64,000 bases of DNA from PALSA-894 sp963757565 (GTDB lineage: Bacteria; Pseudomonadota; Alphaproteobacteria; Rhizobiales; Xanthobacteraceae): contig CAVWSB010000011.1 of NCBI GenBank assembly GCA_963757565.1, forward strand, positions 682,001 to 746,000, in the 5' to 3' direction. Made by a program: the position numbers and the translations under genes. The notes beneath the pieces were generated by a model. That model saw only the letters and a list, made by a program, of their open reading frames with translations. It was not told where the DNA came from and made no database searches. This document shows positions 51,678 to 60,239 of the stretch, one piece after another (position 1 is the first letter of the stretch; each line of letters opens with the position of its first letter).

Positions 51678-52631
51678 CTACTTCTTGATCTCCCGAACCG
51701 GGCTGCCCGCAAGCCACGCCTTGATGTCCTCGACCATCTGCGTGAAGTAGATCTTGTAGCCTTCCTGGCTGACATAGCCGAGGTGCGGGGTCAGCACGAC
51801 ATTGTCGAGCTTGCGCAGCGGGTGATCGAGCGGCAGCGGTTCGACGTCGAAGGTGTCGAGGCCGGCGCCCGCGATCTTGCGGCTGCCGAGCGCCGCCATA
51901 AGCGCCGGCTCGTTGATGATCGGCCCGCGCGACGTGTTGATGATGAACGCGGTCGGCTTCATGTGCGCGAGGTCGCGCCCGGTGACGAGGCCACGCGACC
52001 GGTCGCTCAGCACGAGGTGGATCGAGAGGAAATCCGATTGCTGGAACAGCTCCTGCTTGGTCACCAGCGTGGCGCCGCCGGCGCGCGCCTTCTCGTGAGT
52101 GAGATTTTCGCTCCAGGCGATCAGCTTCATGCCGATCGCCTTTCCGATCTCGCCCACCTTCGAGCCGAGCTTGCCGAAGCCGAGCAGGCCGAGCGTCTTG
52201 CCGCCAAGCTCGATGCCGAGCGTGGACTGCCACGGCACGCCGGACTTCATACGGTTGTTCTCGTAGCCGATCTTGCGCGCGAGCTCGAGCATGATGCCGA
52301 TCGCGAGCTCGGCGGTCGGCTGGCCGGCCGCCCCGGTGCCGCACACCGTGATGCCGTGTTCGGCCGCATAGTCGAGATCGATCGAGGCGTTGCGCGCGCC
52401 CGAGGTAAGCAACAGCTTCAGGTCCGGCAATTGCTCGAGCGTCGGTTTGAGGAACGGCGTGCGCTCGCGCATCATGCAGATGATCGAGAAGCCCTTCAGT
52501 GCCGCGACCGCGGCCTCGCGGCTCGCGAATGGCTCGTTGAAGACCTTGACCTCGACATCGGGGATCGACCAGTCGGCGAGCTTGAGGGCGACGTTCTGGT
52601 AATCGTCGAGGATCGCGCAGCGGTGTGCCAT
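51678..52631 (-). CDS. D-2-hydroxyacid dehydrogenase family protein
   Basis: A 317-residue NAD-dependent dehydrogenase. The nucleotide-binding motif is 'GKTLGLLGFGKLGSKVGEIG', the catalytic Arg region is 'TAFIINTSRGPIINEPALM', and the Glu/His pair is in 'AGAGLDTFDVEPLP' and 'VVLTPHLGYVS'. AGAGAACCCC precedes ATG 52631; the frame is open to 52760. The family reduces 2-keto acids (phosphoglycerate, glyoxylate, hydroxypyruvate and others) or their reverse; the substrate here is not clear. Confidence 0.87.
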   Translation of the reverse strand: MAHRCAILDDYQNVALKLADWSIPDVEVKVFNEPFASREAAVAALKGFSIICMMRERTPFLKPTLEQLPDLKLLLTSGARNASIDLDYAAEHGITVCGTGAAGQPTAELAIGIMLELARKIGYENNRMKSGVPWQSTLGIELGGKTLGLLGFGKLGSKVGEIGKAIGMKLIAWSENLTHEKARAGGATLVTKQELFQQSDFLSIHLVLSDRSRGLVTGRDLAHMKPTAFIINTSRGPIINEPALMAALGSRKIAGAGLDTFDVEPLPLDHPLRKLDNVVLTPHLGYVSQEGYKIYFTQMVEDIKAWLAGSPVREIKK

Positions 52632-52647
52632 GGGGTTCTCTTTCAAG

Positions 52648-52698
52648 GGCGCATGATCTTGTCCGAAAACCGGTTCCCACTTTTCGGGATCATGCGCC
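52648..52698. repeat. palindromic element overlapping the tusA-like stop codon
   Basis: Perfect 11-base arms (GGCGCATGATC and GATCATGCGCC) enclose an inner stem (CCGAAAA and TTTTCGG). The outer right arm covers the stop codon of the TusA-like gene, so the element could serve as its transcription terminator on the minus strand. The GCATGATC...GATCATGC core resembles short repeats common in Rhizobiales. Confidence 0.6.
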
Positions 52699-52920
52699 GG
52701 CCTTCTTGATGCGAAATACGAACAGGCCCGGATGGTTCTCTGAGCCTTCGAGCACGTCACCGGTCTGGTTGATCAGGTTCGGGATATCGAGGGTGGAGAG
52801 CGGATCGGTGCACTCGACCACGAGCCGGTCGCCCGCCGCAAGCCGGGTCAGCGCCTTGCGGGTTTTCAGGGCGGGGAGGGGGCAGCGCAGCCCGCGCAAG
52901 TCGAGGGTGGTGTCGGACAT
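52690..52920 (-). CDS. TusA/SirA-family sulfur carrier protein
   Basis: A 76-residue protein with 'LDLRGLRCPLPALKTRKAL', the CPxP motif whose Cys carries persulfide sulfur in TusA-like relay proteins. It is divergent from the MoeA-like genes and may deliver sulfur for molybdenum cofactor or FdhD-dependent maturation; this is inferred from the cluster. Its stop codon is inside the palindrome. Confidence 0.87.
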   Translation of the reverse strand: MSDTTLDLRGLRCPLPALKTRKALTRLAAGDRLVVECTDPLSTLDIPNLINQTGDVLEGSENHPGLFVFRIKKAGA

Positions 52921-52958
52921 GCCGCAATGGACTTTCCCGATCGGCCAACGTCAAGGGC

Positions 52959-54059
52959 ATGCTTGACCCGGCGGACACGCCGCCCCCACAAGGGGCCATG
53001 AATGCGCAGCGGATATTGAGCCTGACGCCGCTTGCCGAGGTGCTGGCGCGCGTGGCGACGGTCGCGCCCGTGAAGCCGCGCGACATGGCACTCGCCGATG
53101 CCGAAGGTCGTGTGCTGGCGGCGGACGCGATCGCGGTGGCCTCGCCCGCAATGCCCATCGCGCTGATCGACGGATGGGCGGTGCGCGCCGAATTGGTGAC
53201 TGATGCCGGGCCCTATGCTCCGGTGCGGGTCGACGCGCCGTTTGTCGATGCCGGCGCGCCGATGCCGCAGGGCACCGACGCCGTTCTGCCGCCCGACGCC
53301 GTGATCCATGGCGAAGTACACGCGAGCATCACGGCGGGCGAGGGCGTGCTCGCGGCCGGCGCGGATGCGGCGGCGGGTCAGGTGCTGCGTCGCGCGGGGG
53401 AAAGACTGCGCGCCGCCGACGTGGCGGCGCTCCAGGCGGTCGGCGTGTCGCGCGTGCATGTACGCGAGCCGCGCGTGCGCGTCGTTGCGCTGCCCGGATG
53501 CGATGCGGCGGCACTGGCGATCTCGCGTGGCATCGCGGCGCATGGCGCGAACGTGATCTTCGTGCGTGCGCTTGAACGCGCGCTTGCCGACGAACAGACC
53601 GATGCGGTCATCACGGTCGGTGGCACGGGCGCCGGCAGTCGCGATAAGAGCGTCGCGATACTGGCGCGCATGGGCGAGGTCGCGGTCCACGGGTTCGGCA
53701 TCGCGCCGGGCGAGACCGCGGCGCTCGGCGCGGCGAAAGGTCATCCGGTGCTGATGCTGCCGGGCCGGCTCGACGGGGCGCTGGCGGCGTTTCTGACCGT
53801 GGGCGAGCCGCTTTTGCGCGCGCTGACCGGTGCTCCTATATCTCCCGGCATGCCGGTAACGCTCATGCGCAAGATCGCCTCGACCGTCGGCATTGCCGAA
53901 GTGGTGCCGGTGCGCCGCAAGGCGGAGGGCGTCGAGCCGCTCGCGTCGGGTCATTGGCCGATGCAGGCGCTGACCCGCGCCGATGGCTGGATACTGGTCC
54001 CGGCCGGGAGCGAAGGCTTTGCGCCGGGAGCACAGCTCGAGATGCGAGCCTTCCCGTGA
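52959..54059 (+). CDS. MoeA-like molybdopterin-binding protein
   Basis: A 366-residue protein related to MoeA but reduced. The N-terminal MoeA part 'DAEGRVLAADAIAV', 'PALIDGWAVRA'-like segment and 'APMPQGTDAVLPPDAV' are recognisable. The molybdopterin-binding domain has 'DAVITVGGTGAGSRDKSVAI' and 'HPVLMLPGRLDGALAAFL' in place of the usual SGG.S.G and LPGNP, so catalytic residues may be altered. ATG 52998 is an alternative start. It opens a plus-strand run and its stop overlaps the next gene (GTGA). Its role beside two fuller MoeA copies is unknown. Confidence 0.75.
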   Translation: MLDPADTPPPQGAMNAQRILSLTPLAEVLARVATVAPVKPRDMALADAEGRVLAADAIAVASPAMPIALIDGWAVRAELVTDAGPYAPVRVDAPFVDAGAPMPQGTDAVLPPDAVIHGEVHASITAGEGVLAAGADAAAGQVLRRAGERLRAADVAALQAVGVSRVHVREPRVRVVALPGCDAAALAISRGIAAHGANVIFVRALERALADEQTDAVITVGGTGAGSRDKSVAILARMGEVAVHGFGIAPGETAALGAAKGHPVLMLPGRLDGALAAFLTVGEPLLRALTGAPISPGMPVTLMRKIASTVGIAEVVPVRRKAEGVEPLASGHWPMQALTRADGWILVPAGSEGFAPGAQLEMRAFP

Positions 54060-56033
54060 ACGACGCTGGCAGGACGCGGCCGGATGTCGCCTTGCTCGAC
54101 GCCGTGCGGGCGGCGGCGCGGCAGGAGCAGTTCCTCGAAGTCGTCTCTGCCGATGAGGCGAAGGCGCGCTTCGAGAAAAGCCTCGATCTTGGCGCCCTTG
54201 CCGCCGAAACTGTGCCGCTTGCCGAGGCGCTCGGCCGCGTGCTCGCTCATGATGTCGCTGCGCCGATCGACGTGCCGCCTTTCGATCGCGCCAATGTGGA
54301 CGGCTTTCGCGCTGCGCGCTGCCGACACGGCGGGCGCCAACGACAGTGCGCCGCGCCGCCTCGCGCTCAACGCCGAGGTGCTCGCCTGCGGCCATGCGCC
54401 GACACTCACCGTCGCGCCCGGCACCGCGACCGCAATTTCGACCGGTGGCGTCGTGCCGCGCGGTGCCGACGCCGTCGTGATGATCGAGCAGACCGAGCTG
54501 ATCGATGCCGCGCCCGCGATCGATCTGCGCCGCGCGGCCGCGCCGGGGCAGTTCATCTCCTATGCGGGCTCCGACATCGCGCGCGGCGAAACGCTGCTGC
54601 GCCGGGCTGGGCAGATTTCCTCGCGCGAGATCGGAATGCTGGCGGCCTGCGGCTTTGCGCAGATCGATGTGGTGCGCCGGCCCAGGGTCGCGGTGCTCTC
54701 GACCGGCGACGAACTGACCGCTCTGGGTCGCCCGCTGCGCACCGGCGCGGTCTATGACTCCAACGGCGCGATCATCGCGGCGGCGGTGCGCGAAGCGGGC
54801 GGCGAACAGGTCACCTTCGGCGCATTTCCGGACGACGAGACCGCGCTTGAAGCCGCGGTTCGCAAGGCGCTCGCCGCGTGCGATATCGTGGTGTTGTCGG
54901 GGGGCACGTCGAAAGGCGCAGGCGATCTTTCGCATCGCATCGTTGCGAAGCTTGGCAAGGTGCTGGTGCACGGTGTCGCGCTCAAGCCCGGCAAACCGCT
55001 CTGCCTTGGTGTTGCGGACGGCAAGCCGATCGTGGTGCTGCCCGGATTCCCGACCTCGGCGATCTTCACCTTCCATGCGTACGTCGCGCCGGTGATCCGC
55101 GCCAGAGCCGGACTGCCGCCGGAGGCAGCGATCACGGTGGAGGCGACCGTCCCGGTACGCATCCCCTCCGAGATGGGCCGTAAGGAGTTCGTGCTGGTCG
55201 CGCTGATCGCAGGCGAGAACGGCGGGCGTATCGCGTTTCCACTCGCCAAGGGCTCCGGCTCGGTCACGACGTTTTCGCAAGCCGATGGCTTCCTCGAAGT
55301 CGATGCGTTGCGCGGCGCGGTCGATGCCGGCACGCTGGCCCCGGTCACGCTGATCGGGCAGGCGCGCGCGCCTGACCTCGTGATCGCGGGCAGCCATTGC
55401 GTCGCGCTCGATGCGGTGCTCTCCGCGCTGTCGGCGCAGGGCATCTCGGCGCGTACCATCGCGATCGGCAGCATGGGCGGGGTCGCGGCCTCGCGGCGCG
55501 GCGAATGCGACCTCGCGCCGATTCATCTGATGGACCCGGCGACGGGGATCTACAACGAACAATACGCGAAGGACGGCCTCGCGCTGGTGCGCGGCTGGCA
55601 GCGCATGCAGGGCATCGTGTTCCGGCCGGGCGATGCGCGCTTCGCGGGCAAGAGCGCGCGGGAGGCGCTGAAGGTCGCGCTCGCCGATCCCGACTGCATC
55701 ATGGTCAACCGCAACGCCGGCGCGGGCACGCGCGTGCTGATCGATCAGCTTCTTGGGACCGCGCGCCCTCCCGGCTATGGCAACCAGCCGCGATCGCATA
55801 ATGCTGTTGCGGCGGCGGTGGCGCAGGGACGCGCGGACTGGGGCGTCGCGATCCAGTCGGTTGCCGCCATGTACGGCCTCGGCTTCCTGCAACTGTCGCC
55901 GGAAAACTACGATTTTCTCCTGGTCGAGGCGCGGCGCGAGCGGCCGTCCGTCGCGGCATTCCTCAAGGCGCTGGCCGATCCGGCGGTGCGCGCGCAAATC
56001 GCCGCGCTCGGCATGGTGCCGGCTGAGCTATGA
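54056..56033 (+). pseudogene. MoeA-type molybdopterin domain fused to PBP-like domain, frameshifted
   Basis: From GTG 54056 the frame gives 'LLDAVRAAARQEQFLEVVSA' and 'AHDVAAPIDVPPFDRANVDGF', then breaks; the next frame continues 'LRAADTAGANDSAPRRLALN'. Removing one T at 54304-54306 restores 'VDGFALRAADT', about 658 residues in all. MoeA motifs follow ('VLSTGDELTALGRPLRTGAV', 'VVLSGGTSKGAGDLSHRIV', 'VVLPGFPTSAIFTFHAYVAP'). The last about 200 residues are a PBP-like domain ('PDLVIAGSHCVALDAVLSAL', 'GTRVLIDQLLG'). This MoeA-PBP layout is known for molybdenum cofactor proteins; the PBP part may bind molybdate or a regulator. Confidence 0.82.
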
Positions 56034-56040
56034 TGGCGTC

Positions 56041-56565
56041 ATGAAGGTGATTGGCATCGCGGGCTGGAGCGGCGCGGGCAAGACCACGCTGCTGACGCGC
56101 GTAATCCCTTGCCTCACGGCGCGCGGCCTGCGCGTCTCCACGATCAAGCACGCGCATCACGGCTTCGACGTGGACCAGCCGGGCAAGGACTCGCACACGC
56201 ATCGCGAGGCCGGCGCGACCGAGGTGCTGGTGTCGTCCGCCAATCGCTTTGCCCTGATGCACGAATTGCGCGGCGCTCCCGAATGGACGCTCGACGCACT
56301 GCTCGAAAAGCTCTCGCAGGTCGATCTTGTGCTGGTGGAAGGTTTCAAGACGCAGACGCATCCCAAGCTCGAGGTCTACCGCGCCGCCGTCGGCAAGCCG
56401 CCGTTGCACCCCGAGGACGAGAACATCGTGGCGATCGCCAGCGATGGCGCGGTGACGGCAAGCGTGCCGGTGGTGTCGCTCGACGACACCGACGCCGTGG
56501 CCGACATTCTGGTCGCGAAGGCCGCGCCGCTCGATACCGTCGTCGCGCGGGTGCGGAGCGTCTGA
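56041..56565 (+). CDS. mobB: molybdopterin-guanine dinucleotide biosynthesis protein MobB
   Basis: A 174-residue P-loop GTPase with 'IGIAGWSGAGKTTLLTRVIP', 'VSTIKHAHHGFDVDQPGKDS', 'HREAGATEVLVSS' and 'VDLVLVEGFKTQTHPKLEVY', all typical of MobB. It helps MobA attach GMP to molybdopterin. ATG 56041 begins 7 bases after the MoeA-PBP stop, and its stop overlaps the moeA start (TGATG). Confidence 0.92.
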   Translation: MKVIGIAGWSGAGKTTLLTRVIPCLTARGLRVSTIKHAHHGFDVDQPGKDSHTHREAGATEVLVSSANRFALMHELRGAPEWTLDALLEKLSQVDLVLVEGFKTQTHPKLEVYRAAVGKPPLHPEDENIVAIASDGAVTASVPVVSLDDTDAVADILVAKAAPLDTVVARVRSV

Positions 56566-57821
56566 TGGCCCAGCTCACCGACGACTGCTTTGCGTTCGGC
56601 GGGCCGTTGCTCGCGATCGACGATGTCGAGCGGCTGATCGTGGAGCGCGTCGCGCCGATCGCCGAGACCGAGATCGTCGCGCTGAAGGATGCGCGCGGGC
56701 GTGTGCTCGCCGCGGATGTGATCGCGCCGATCGATCTGCCGCCGTTCGATAACTCCGCGGTCGACGGCTACGCGGTGCGCCATGCCGACATCGGTGAGAA
56801 GGACGAAACGAAGCTCGCGATCATCGACCGGCTGACCGCCGGGCACGCGGCGGCGCATAGTGTCGGAGCCGGACAGGCGATCCGCATTTTCACGGGCGCG
56901 CCGATGCCGGCGGGCGCCGATACCGTGTTCATGCAGGAGGACGTGCGCGCGGAAGGTGGCGCGGTGGTCGTGCCGCCGGGCCTCAGGCGCGGCGCCAACA
57001 TGCGTGACGCCGGAGAGGATGTGCCGAAGGGTTCGGTCGCGTTGCAGGCGGGCCGCCGCCTGCAGGCGCAGGATCTGAGCATGGCGGCGGCGCTGGGACT
57101 GCGCGAATTGCCGGTGCGGCGGCGCGTGCGTGTTGCGATCTTCTCCACCGGCGATGAGATCGTCGAACCGGGCGTGCCGCTCCCCGCCGCCGGACTGTAC
57201 GATGCAAACCGCCATCTGCTTGGCGCGATGCTGGTGCAGCTTGGCGCCGCGGTGAGCGATCTCGGCATCTTGCGCGATGACCCGGAGAAGCTCTCCGCAC
57301 GCCTCGCCGAAGCCGCGCAGGTGCATGACCTCGTGCTCACCTCCGGCGGTGTCTCGACCGGCGAGGCCGACTACGTGAAGGACGCGATCGGCGCGGCGGG
57401 TTCGCTGGTGTTCTGGCGTGTCGCGATCAAGCCGGGCCGCCCGGTCGCGATGGGTGTGCTGCGCGGGACCGCGTTCGTTGGACTGCCGGGAAATCCGGTC
57501 GCGGTGTTCGTGACCTTCGCGCGCGTGGTGCGGCCGCTGCTGCTGCGGCTTGCCGGCGCTATGCCTGAGCCGCTGATCGCGCTGCCGGTCGTTTCGGGAT
57601 TTGCATATCGCAAGAAGAAAGGCCGGCGCGAGTATGTGCGCGTGTCGCTGTCGCGCCAGAACGATGGTTCGTATATGGCGACGAAGCATCCGCAGGATGG
57701 CGCGGGGATGATTTCATCGCTCACCGCAACCGATGGCTTGGCCGAGCTTGATGACGATGTAACGGAGATCGCGGAAGGTCAGACGATCGGCTTCCTGCCG
57801 TACTCGGTGCTGACTGGCTAA
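56565..57821 (+). CDS. moeA: molybdopterin molybdenumtransferase MoeA
   Basis: A 418-residue enzyme that inserts molybdate into adenylylated molybdopterin. It has 'RVLAADVIAPIDLPPFDNSA', 'VDGYAVRHAD', 'RIFTGAPMPAGADTVFMQED', 'FSTGDEIVEPG', 'VLTSGGVSTGEADYVKDAIG' and 'FVGLPGNPVAVFVTF', matching the full MoeA order. It starts by a one-base overlap with mobB, showing an operon. Its length matches the family, in contrast to the two atypical MoeA-like genes upstream. Confidence 0.93.
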   Translation: MAQLTDDCFAFGGPLLAIDDVERLIVERVAPIAETEIVALKDARGRVLAADVIAPIDLPPFDNSAVDGYAVRHADIGEKDETKLAIIDRLTAGHAAAHSVGAGQAIRIFTGAPMPAGADTVFMQEDVRAEGGAVVVPPGLRRGANMRDAGEDVPKGSVALQAGRRLQAQDLSMAAALGLRELPVRRRVRVAIFSTGDEIVEPGVPLPAAGLYDANRHLLGAMLVQLGAAVSDLGILRDDPEKLSARLAEAAQVHDLVLTSGGVSTGEADYVKDAIGAAGSLVFWRVAIKPGRPVAMGVLRGTAFVGLPGNPVAVFVTFARVVRPLLLRLAGAMPEPLIALPVVSGFAYRKKKGRREYVRVSLSRQNDGSYMATKHPQDGAGMISSLTATDGLAELDDDVTEIAEGQTIGFLPYSVLTG

Positions 57822-58438
57822 GCCGCTTCCGACGCAGCCAGCCGCGTTGCCTTCTCGACATCCTCGGGGGTGTTTACGTTGAAGAACGGATCGACCGGCT
57901 CGGTCGGCCAGTCGGCGAGCGCGACGCCGTGGCGCGCGGTCCACACTTCGATCTTGCGCAGATCCTCCACCGTCACGGCATGGCGCAAATCCTCGCGCAG
58001 TGCAACGTGCCACAGGCCGACGACCGGATGGCGCCAATCGCCCGAATGCGCGCAGGCGAGCAGCTTGCCGTTGGTGATGCGCGCCGCATGCAGCTTGGCG
58101 ACCAGATCGCGCGGCAGGAACGGACAGTCTCCCGGCACGCTCACCATCCATTCCGTGCCGGGCTTGTTCGCCGCGATCCAGTCTAGGCCGGCGAGGATAC
58201 CGGCGAGCGGTCCGGCGAAATCCGGCACGCTGTCTGCCGTCACCGGCAGTCCGAATGGCGCAAAGCGCGCCGGATCGCCGTTCGCGTTGAGTACGATGCC
58301 TGCGGTCTGCGGCTTCAACCGCGCCAGCGTGCGCTCCAGAATGGTTTCGGTGCCGATGCGGATGAGCGCCTTGTCGCCGCCGCCCATGCGGCGCGCGAGG
58401 CCGCCCGCGAGGACAAGGCCAAACGTATCAATCGTCAT
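57818..58438 (-). CDS. mobA: molybdenum cofactor guanylyltransferase MobA
   Basis: A 206-residue nucleotidyltransferase that transfers GMP from GTP to molybdopterin. It has the signature 'GLVLAGGLARRMGGGDKALI', 'VPGDCPFLPRDLVAKL' and 'FFNVNTPEDVEKA'. ATG 58438 starts 11 bases inside the end of fdhD; the frame is open to 58474. It is convergent with moeA (4-base overlap), so the Moco genes lie in two facing units. Confidence 0.92.
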   Translation of the reverse strand: MTIDTFGLVLAGGLARRMGGGDKALIRIGTETILERTLARLKPQTAGIVLNANGDPARFAPFGLPVTADSVPDFAGPLAGILAGLDWIAANKPGTEWMVSVPGDCPFLPRDLVAKLHAARITNGKLLACAHSGDWRHPVVGLWHVALREDLRHAVTVEDLRKIEVWTARHGVALADWPTEPVDPFFNVNTPEDVEKATRLAASEAA

Positions 58439-59333
58439 GCACCGCCGCCTTGCGCCGGTGCTTGCCGCCCTCATCCTCGACTGTGGCGAGGTCCTGATCG
58501 AACACGATGCGGTCCTCGCCGGAGAGCGCGACGAACCGTTTTCCCCGCGCGCGGCCGATCAGCGTCAGGCCGGACTTGCGCGCAAGCTCGACGCCCCATG
58601 CGGTAAAGCCGGAGCGCGAGACCAGGATCGGAATGCCCATGCGTACGGTCTTGATCACCATTTCGGAGGTGAGCCGGCCGGTCGTGTAGAAAATCTTGTC
58701 GTGTGCGGGGACGCGGTTCTGGAACATCCAGCCGGCGATCTTGTCGACCGCGTTATGGCGCCCGACGTCCTCCATGTAGACCAGCGGGCGGTCCTCCTGT
58801 GCGAGCACGCAACCATGGATCGCGCCGGCTTCGAGATAGAGCGAGGGCGTGGTGTTGATCTTGTGCGTCAGGGCGTAGAGCCACGAAGTCCGCAGCGTCG
58901 CGGGCGCGAGCTTTGCGGCTTCGACAAAATCCATCAGGTCGCCGAATACGGTTCCCTGTGCGCAGCCCGAGGTCTGCACCCGCTTTTGCAGCTTTTCCTC
59001 GTAGTCGGTCTCGCGTTCGGTGCGCACCACGGCGACCGCGAGATCCTCGTCGTAATCGACGCCGGTCACCACATCGTCGGGCCGCAGCATGTTCTGATTG
59101 AGCAGATAGCCGATCGCCAGATAGTCCGGGTAATCGCCGATCGTCATCGCGGTGACGATCTCCTGCCGGTTCAGGTAGATGGTGAGCGCGCGCTCGACCG
59201 TGACCGAGGTGCTGACCGGCGCACCGGTCTGGTCCACGCCCGAGACGCGCTCGGTCAGCCGTGGGTCAGCCGGGTTTGGCCGGATGAGGTAGTCGTCGGT
59301 GTTTGCCGCTGGGGCGATCGTCGTGTCGCTCAT
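58428..59333 (-). CDS. fdhD: formate dehydrogenase accessory sulfurtransferase FdhD
   Basis: A 301-residue sulfurtransferase that passes sulfur to the bis-MGD cofactor of formate dehydrogenase. It has 'TMIG'-like start region 'VERALTIYLNRQEIVTAMTI', 'TSGCAQGTVFGD', 'LVYMEDVGRHNAVDKIAGWM' and 'IPILVSRSGFTAWGVELARK'. Only the first Cys of the usual CxxC is present. The fdhD and mobA overlap supports coupled Moco delivery; no formate dehydrogenase subunits lie in the window. Confidence 0.92.
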   Translation of the reverse strand: MSDTTIAPAANTDDYLIRPNPADPRLTERVSGVDQTGAPVSTSVTVERALTIYLNRQEIVTAMTIGDYPDYLAIGYLLNQNMLRPDDVVTGVDYDEDLAVAVVRTERETDYEEKLQKRVQTSGCAQGTVFGDLMDFVEAAKLAPATLRTSWLYALTHKINTTPSLYLEAGAIHGCVLAQEDRPLVYMEDVGRHNAVDKIAGWMFQNRVPAHDKIFYTTGRLTSEMVIKTVRMGIPILVSRSGFTAWGVELARKSGLTLIGRARGKRFVALSGEDRIVFDQDLATVEDEGGKHRRKAAVHDD

Positions 59334-59366
59334 ATGCCCAGAATATAGGAACGGCGGGCTCGCGAC

Positions 59367-59395
59367 TTGAACAGAAGCTGGTTGCGGTTTATGTT
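59367..59395 (+). promoter_or_regulatory. candidate promoter of the AbrB/Doc module
   Basis: TTGAAC (59367-59372), 17 bases, then TATGTT (59390-59395), each 4 of 6 matches to sigma-70 consensus. The predicted transcription start is near 59402. An imperfect palindrome ATGTTATTACAT (59391-59402) overlaps the -10 and could be an antitoxin operator. This position suits an antitoxin start at 59425 rather than 59407, which would leave almost no leader. Confidence 0.45.
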
Positions 59396-59406
59396 ATTAC
59401 ATCCGT

Positions 59407-59649
59407 ATGAACATGGGCCCGCACATGATCAAGCTCAAGATCACCAAGATCGGCAATTCCCTCGGAGTGGTGCTGCCGAAGGAGGCCCTGGCGCGGCTCA
59501 AGGTGGAGCAGGGGGACGCGGTGTTCCTTACGGAATTGCCGGATGGCTATCGCGTGATCGCGTTCGACGAGACGATCGTCGAACAGGTCAACGAAGGCCG
59601 CGACTTCATGCGCGAGTTTCGTGAAACCTTCCGTGCGCTCGCAAAATGA
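59407..59649 (+). CDS. AbrB/MazE-like antitoxin of a Doc toxin
   Basis: An 80-residue DNA-binding antitoxin. The swapped-hairpin AbrB domain is seen in 'IKLKITKIGNSLGVVLPKEA' and 'LKVEQGDAVFLTELPDG', and the acidic/hydrophobic C-terminal tail would bind the toxin. ATG 59425 is an alternative start favoured by the promoter position. Its stop overlaps the toxin start (ATGA at 59646-59649), as usual for toxin-antitoxin pairs, so it should repress its own promoter and neutralise Doc. Confidence 0.88.
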   Translation: MNMGPHMIKLKITKIGNSLGVVLPKEALARLKVEQGDAVFLTELPDGYRVIAFDETIVEQVNEGRDFMREFRETFRALAK

Positions 59650-60038
59650 CCGATCCGCACTGGATCGATAGGCGCGCGCTCCTGCTCCTCCACGATGAAG
59701 ATCTGAGCGAGCACGGCGGGCTGCCGGGATTTCGCGACGAAGGGCTACTGGATTCTGCGCTCGCGCGGCCGCTGAACCTGTTGGCCTACGGCGAGCCCGA
59801 TATGGCATCGCTCGCGGCTGCCTATGCCTTCGGAATTGCGCGCAATCACCCATTCTCGGATGGGAATAAACGCGCGGCGTTGCTGTCGGTCGGCCTCTTC
59901 TTGGGAATCAACGGGATCAGTTTTCGGCCCGACAAAGTCGAGGCAACGAAGGTATTTCTCGGGCTCGCCGCGGGCGACATCAGCGAAGCGGAACTCGCCG
60001 CCTGGATCGGCGCCAACAGCCGCGATCGCCTGAAGTAG
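59646..60038 (+). CDS. doc: Doc (death-on-curing) family toxin, Fic fold
   Basis: A 130-residue Fic-family toxin. The catalytic motif HPFSDGNKRAA matches HPFxxGNKR(T/A), and 'ALLLLHDEDLSEHGGLPGFR' and 'LDSALARPLN' match Doc. In the classical phage P1 system Doc phosphorylates EF-Tu. It is paired with an AbrB-type antitoxin rather than the Phd type of P1. Confidence 0.9.
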   Translation: MTDPHWIDRRALLLLHDEDLSEHGGLPGFRDEGLLDSALARPLNLLAYGEPDMASLAAAYAFGIARNHPFSDGNKRAALLSVGLFLGINGISFRPDKVEATKVFLGLAAGDISEAELAAWIGANSRDRLK

Positions 60039-60041
60039 ACC

Positions 60042-60239
60042 TTACGCCGCGAGCTTCGCCATGCCGCCGAGATCGGGCTCGGACGTCATCGGCTGGGCGT
60101 GCTTGGCGCGCCACTTCGGGCCGGGGCCGCGCATATAATGACGCTCGGGATGATAGCTGTCGAACAGCTGGCTGGTCACGGAGAGCCAAAGTTCAGCGAC
60201 GGCCTTGCCGATGCTGGGTGATGTTGATCTGGCAGCCAT
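60042..60239 (-). CDS. small protein of unknown function
   Basis: A 65-residue protein, 'MAARSTSPSIGKAVAELWLS' at the start and 'HPERHYMRGPGPKWRAKHAQ' in the middle, with a short C-terminus. The ATG at 60239 has GGGAAAG upstream on the minus strand; the frame is open further, to 60440, without a good start. I do not recognise it. Basic and aromatic residues suggest a nucleic-acid or membrane contact, but this is weak. Confidence 0.45.
   Translation of the reverse strand: MAARSTSPSIGKAVAELWLSVTSQLFDSYHPERHYMRGPGPKWRAKHAQPMTSEPDLGGMAKLAA

Noticed and set aside
52866..55997. Minus-strand open frame of over 1000 codons opposite the MoeA-like genes
   Set aside because: The plus strand carries recognisable MoeA motifs over the whole stretch; the antisense product is Arg/His/Asp-rich with no domain.
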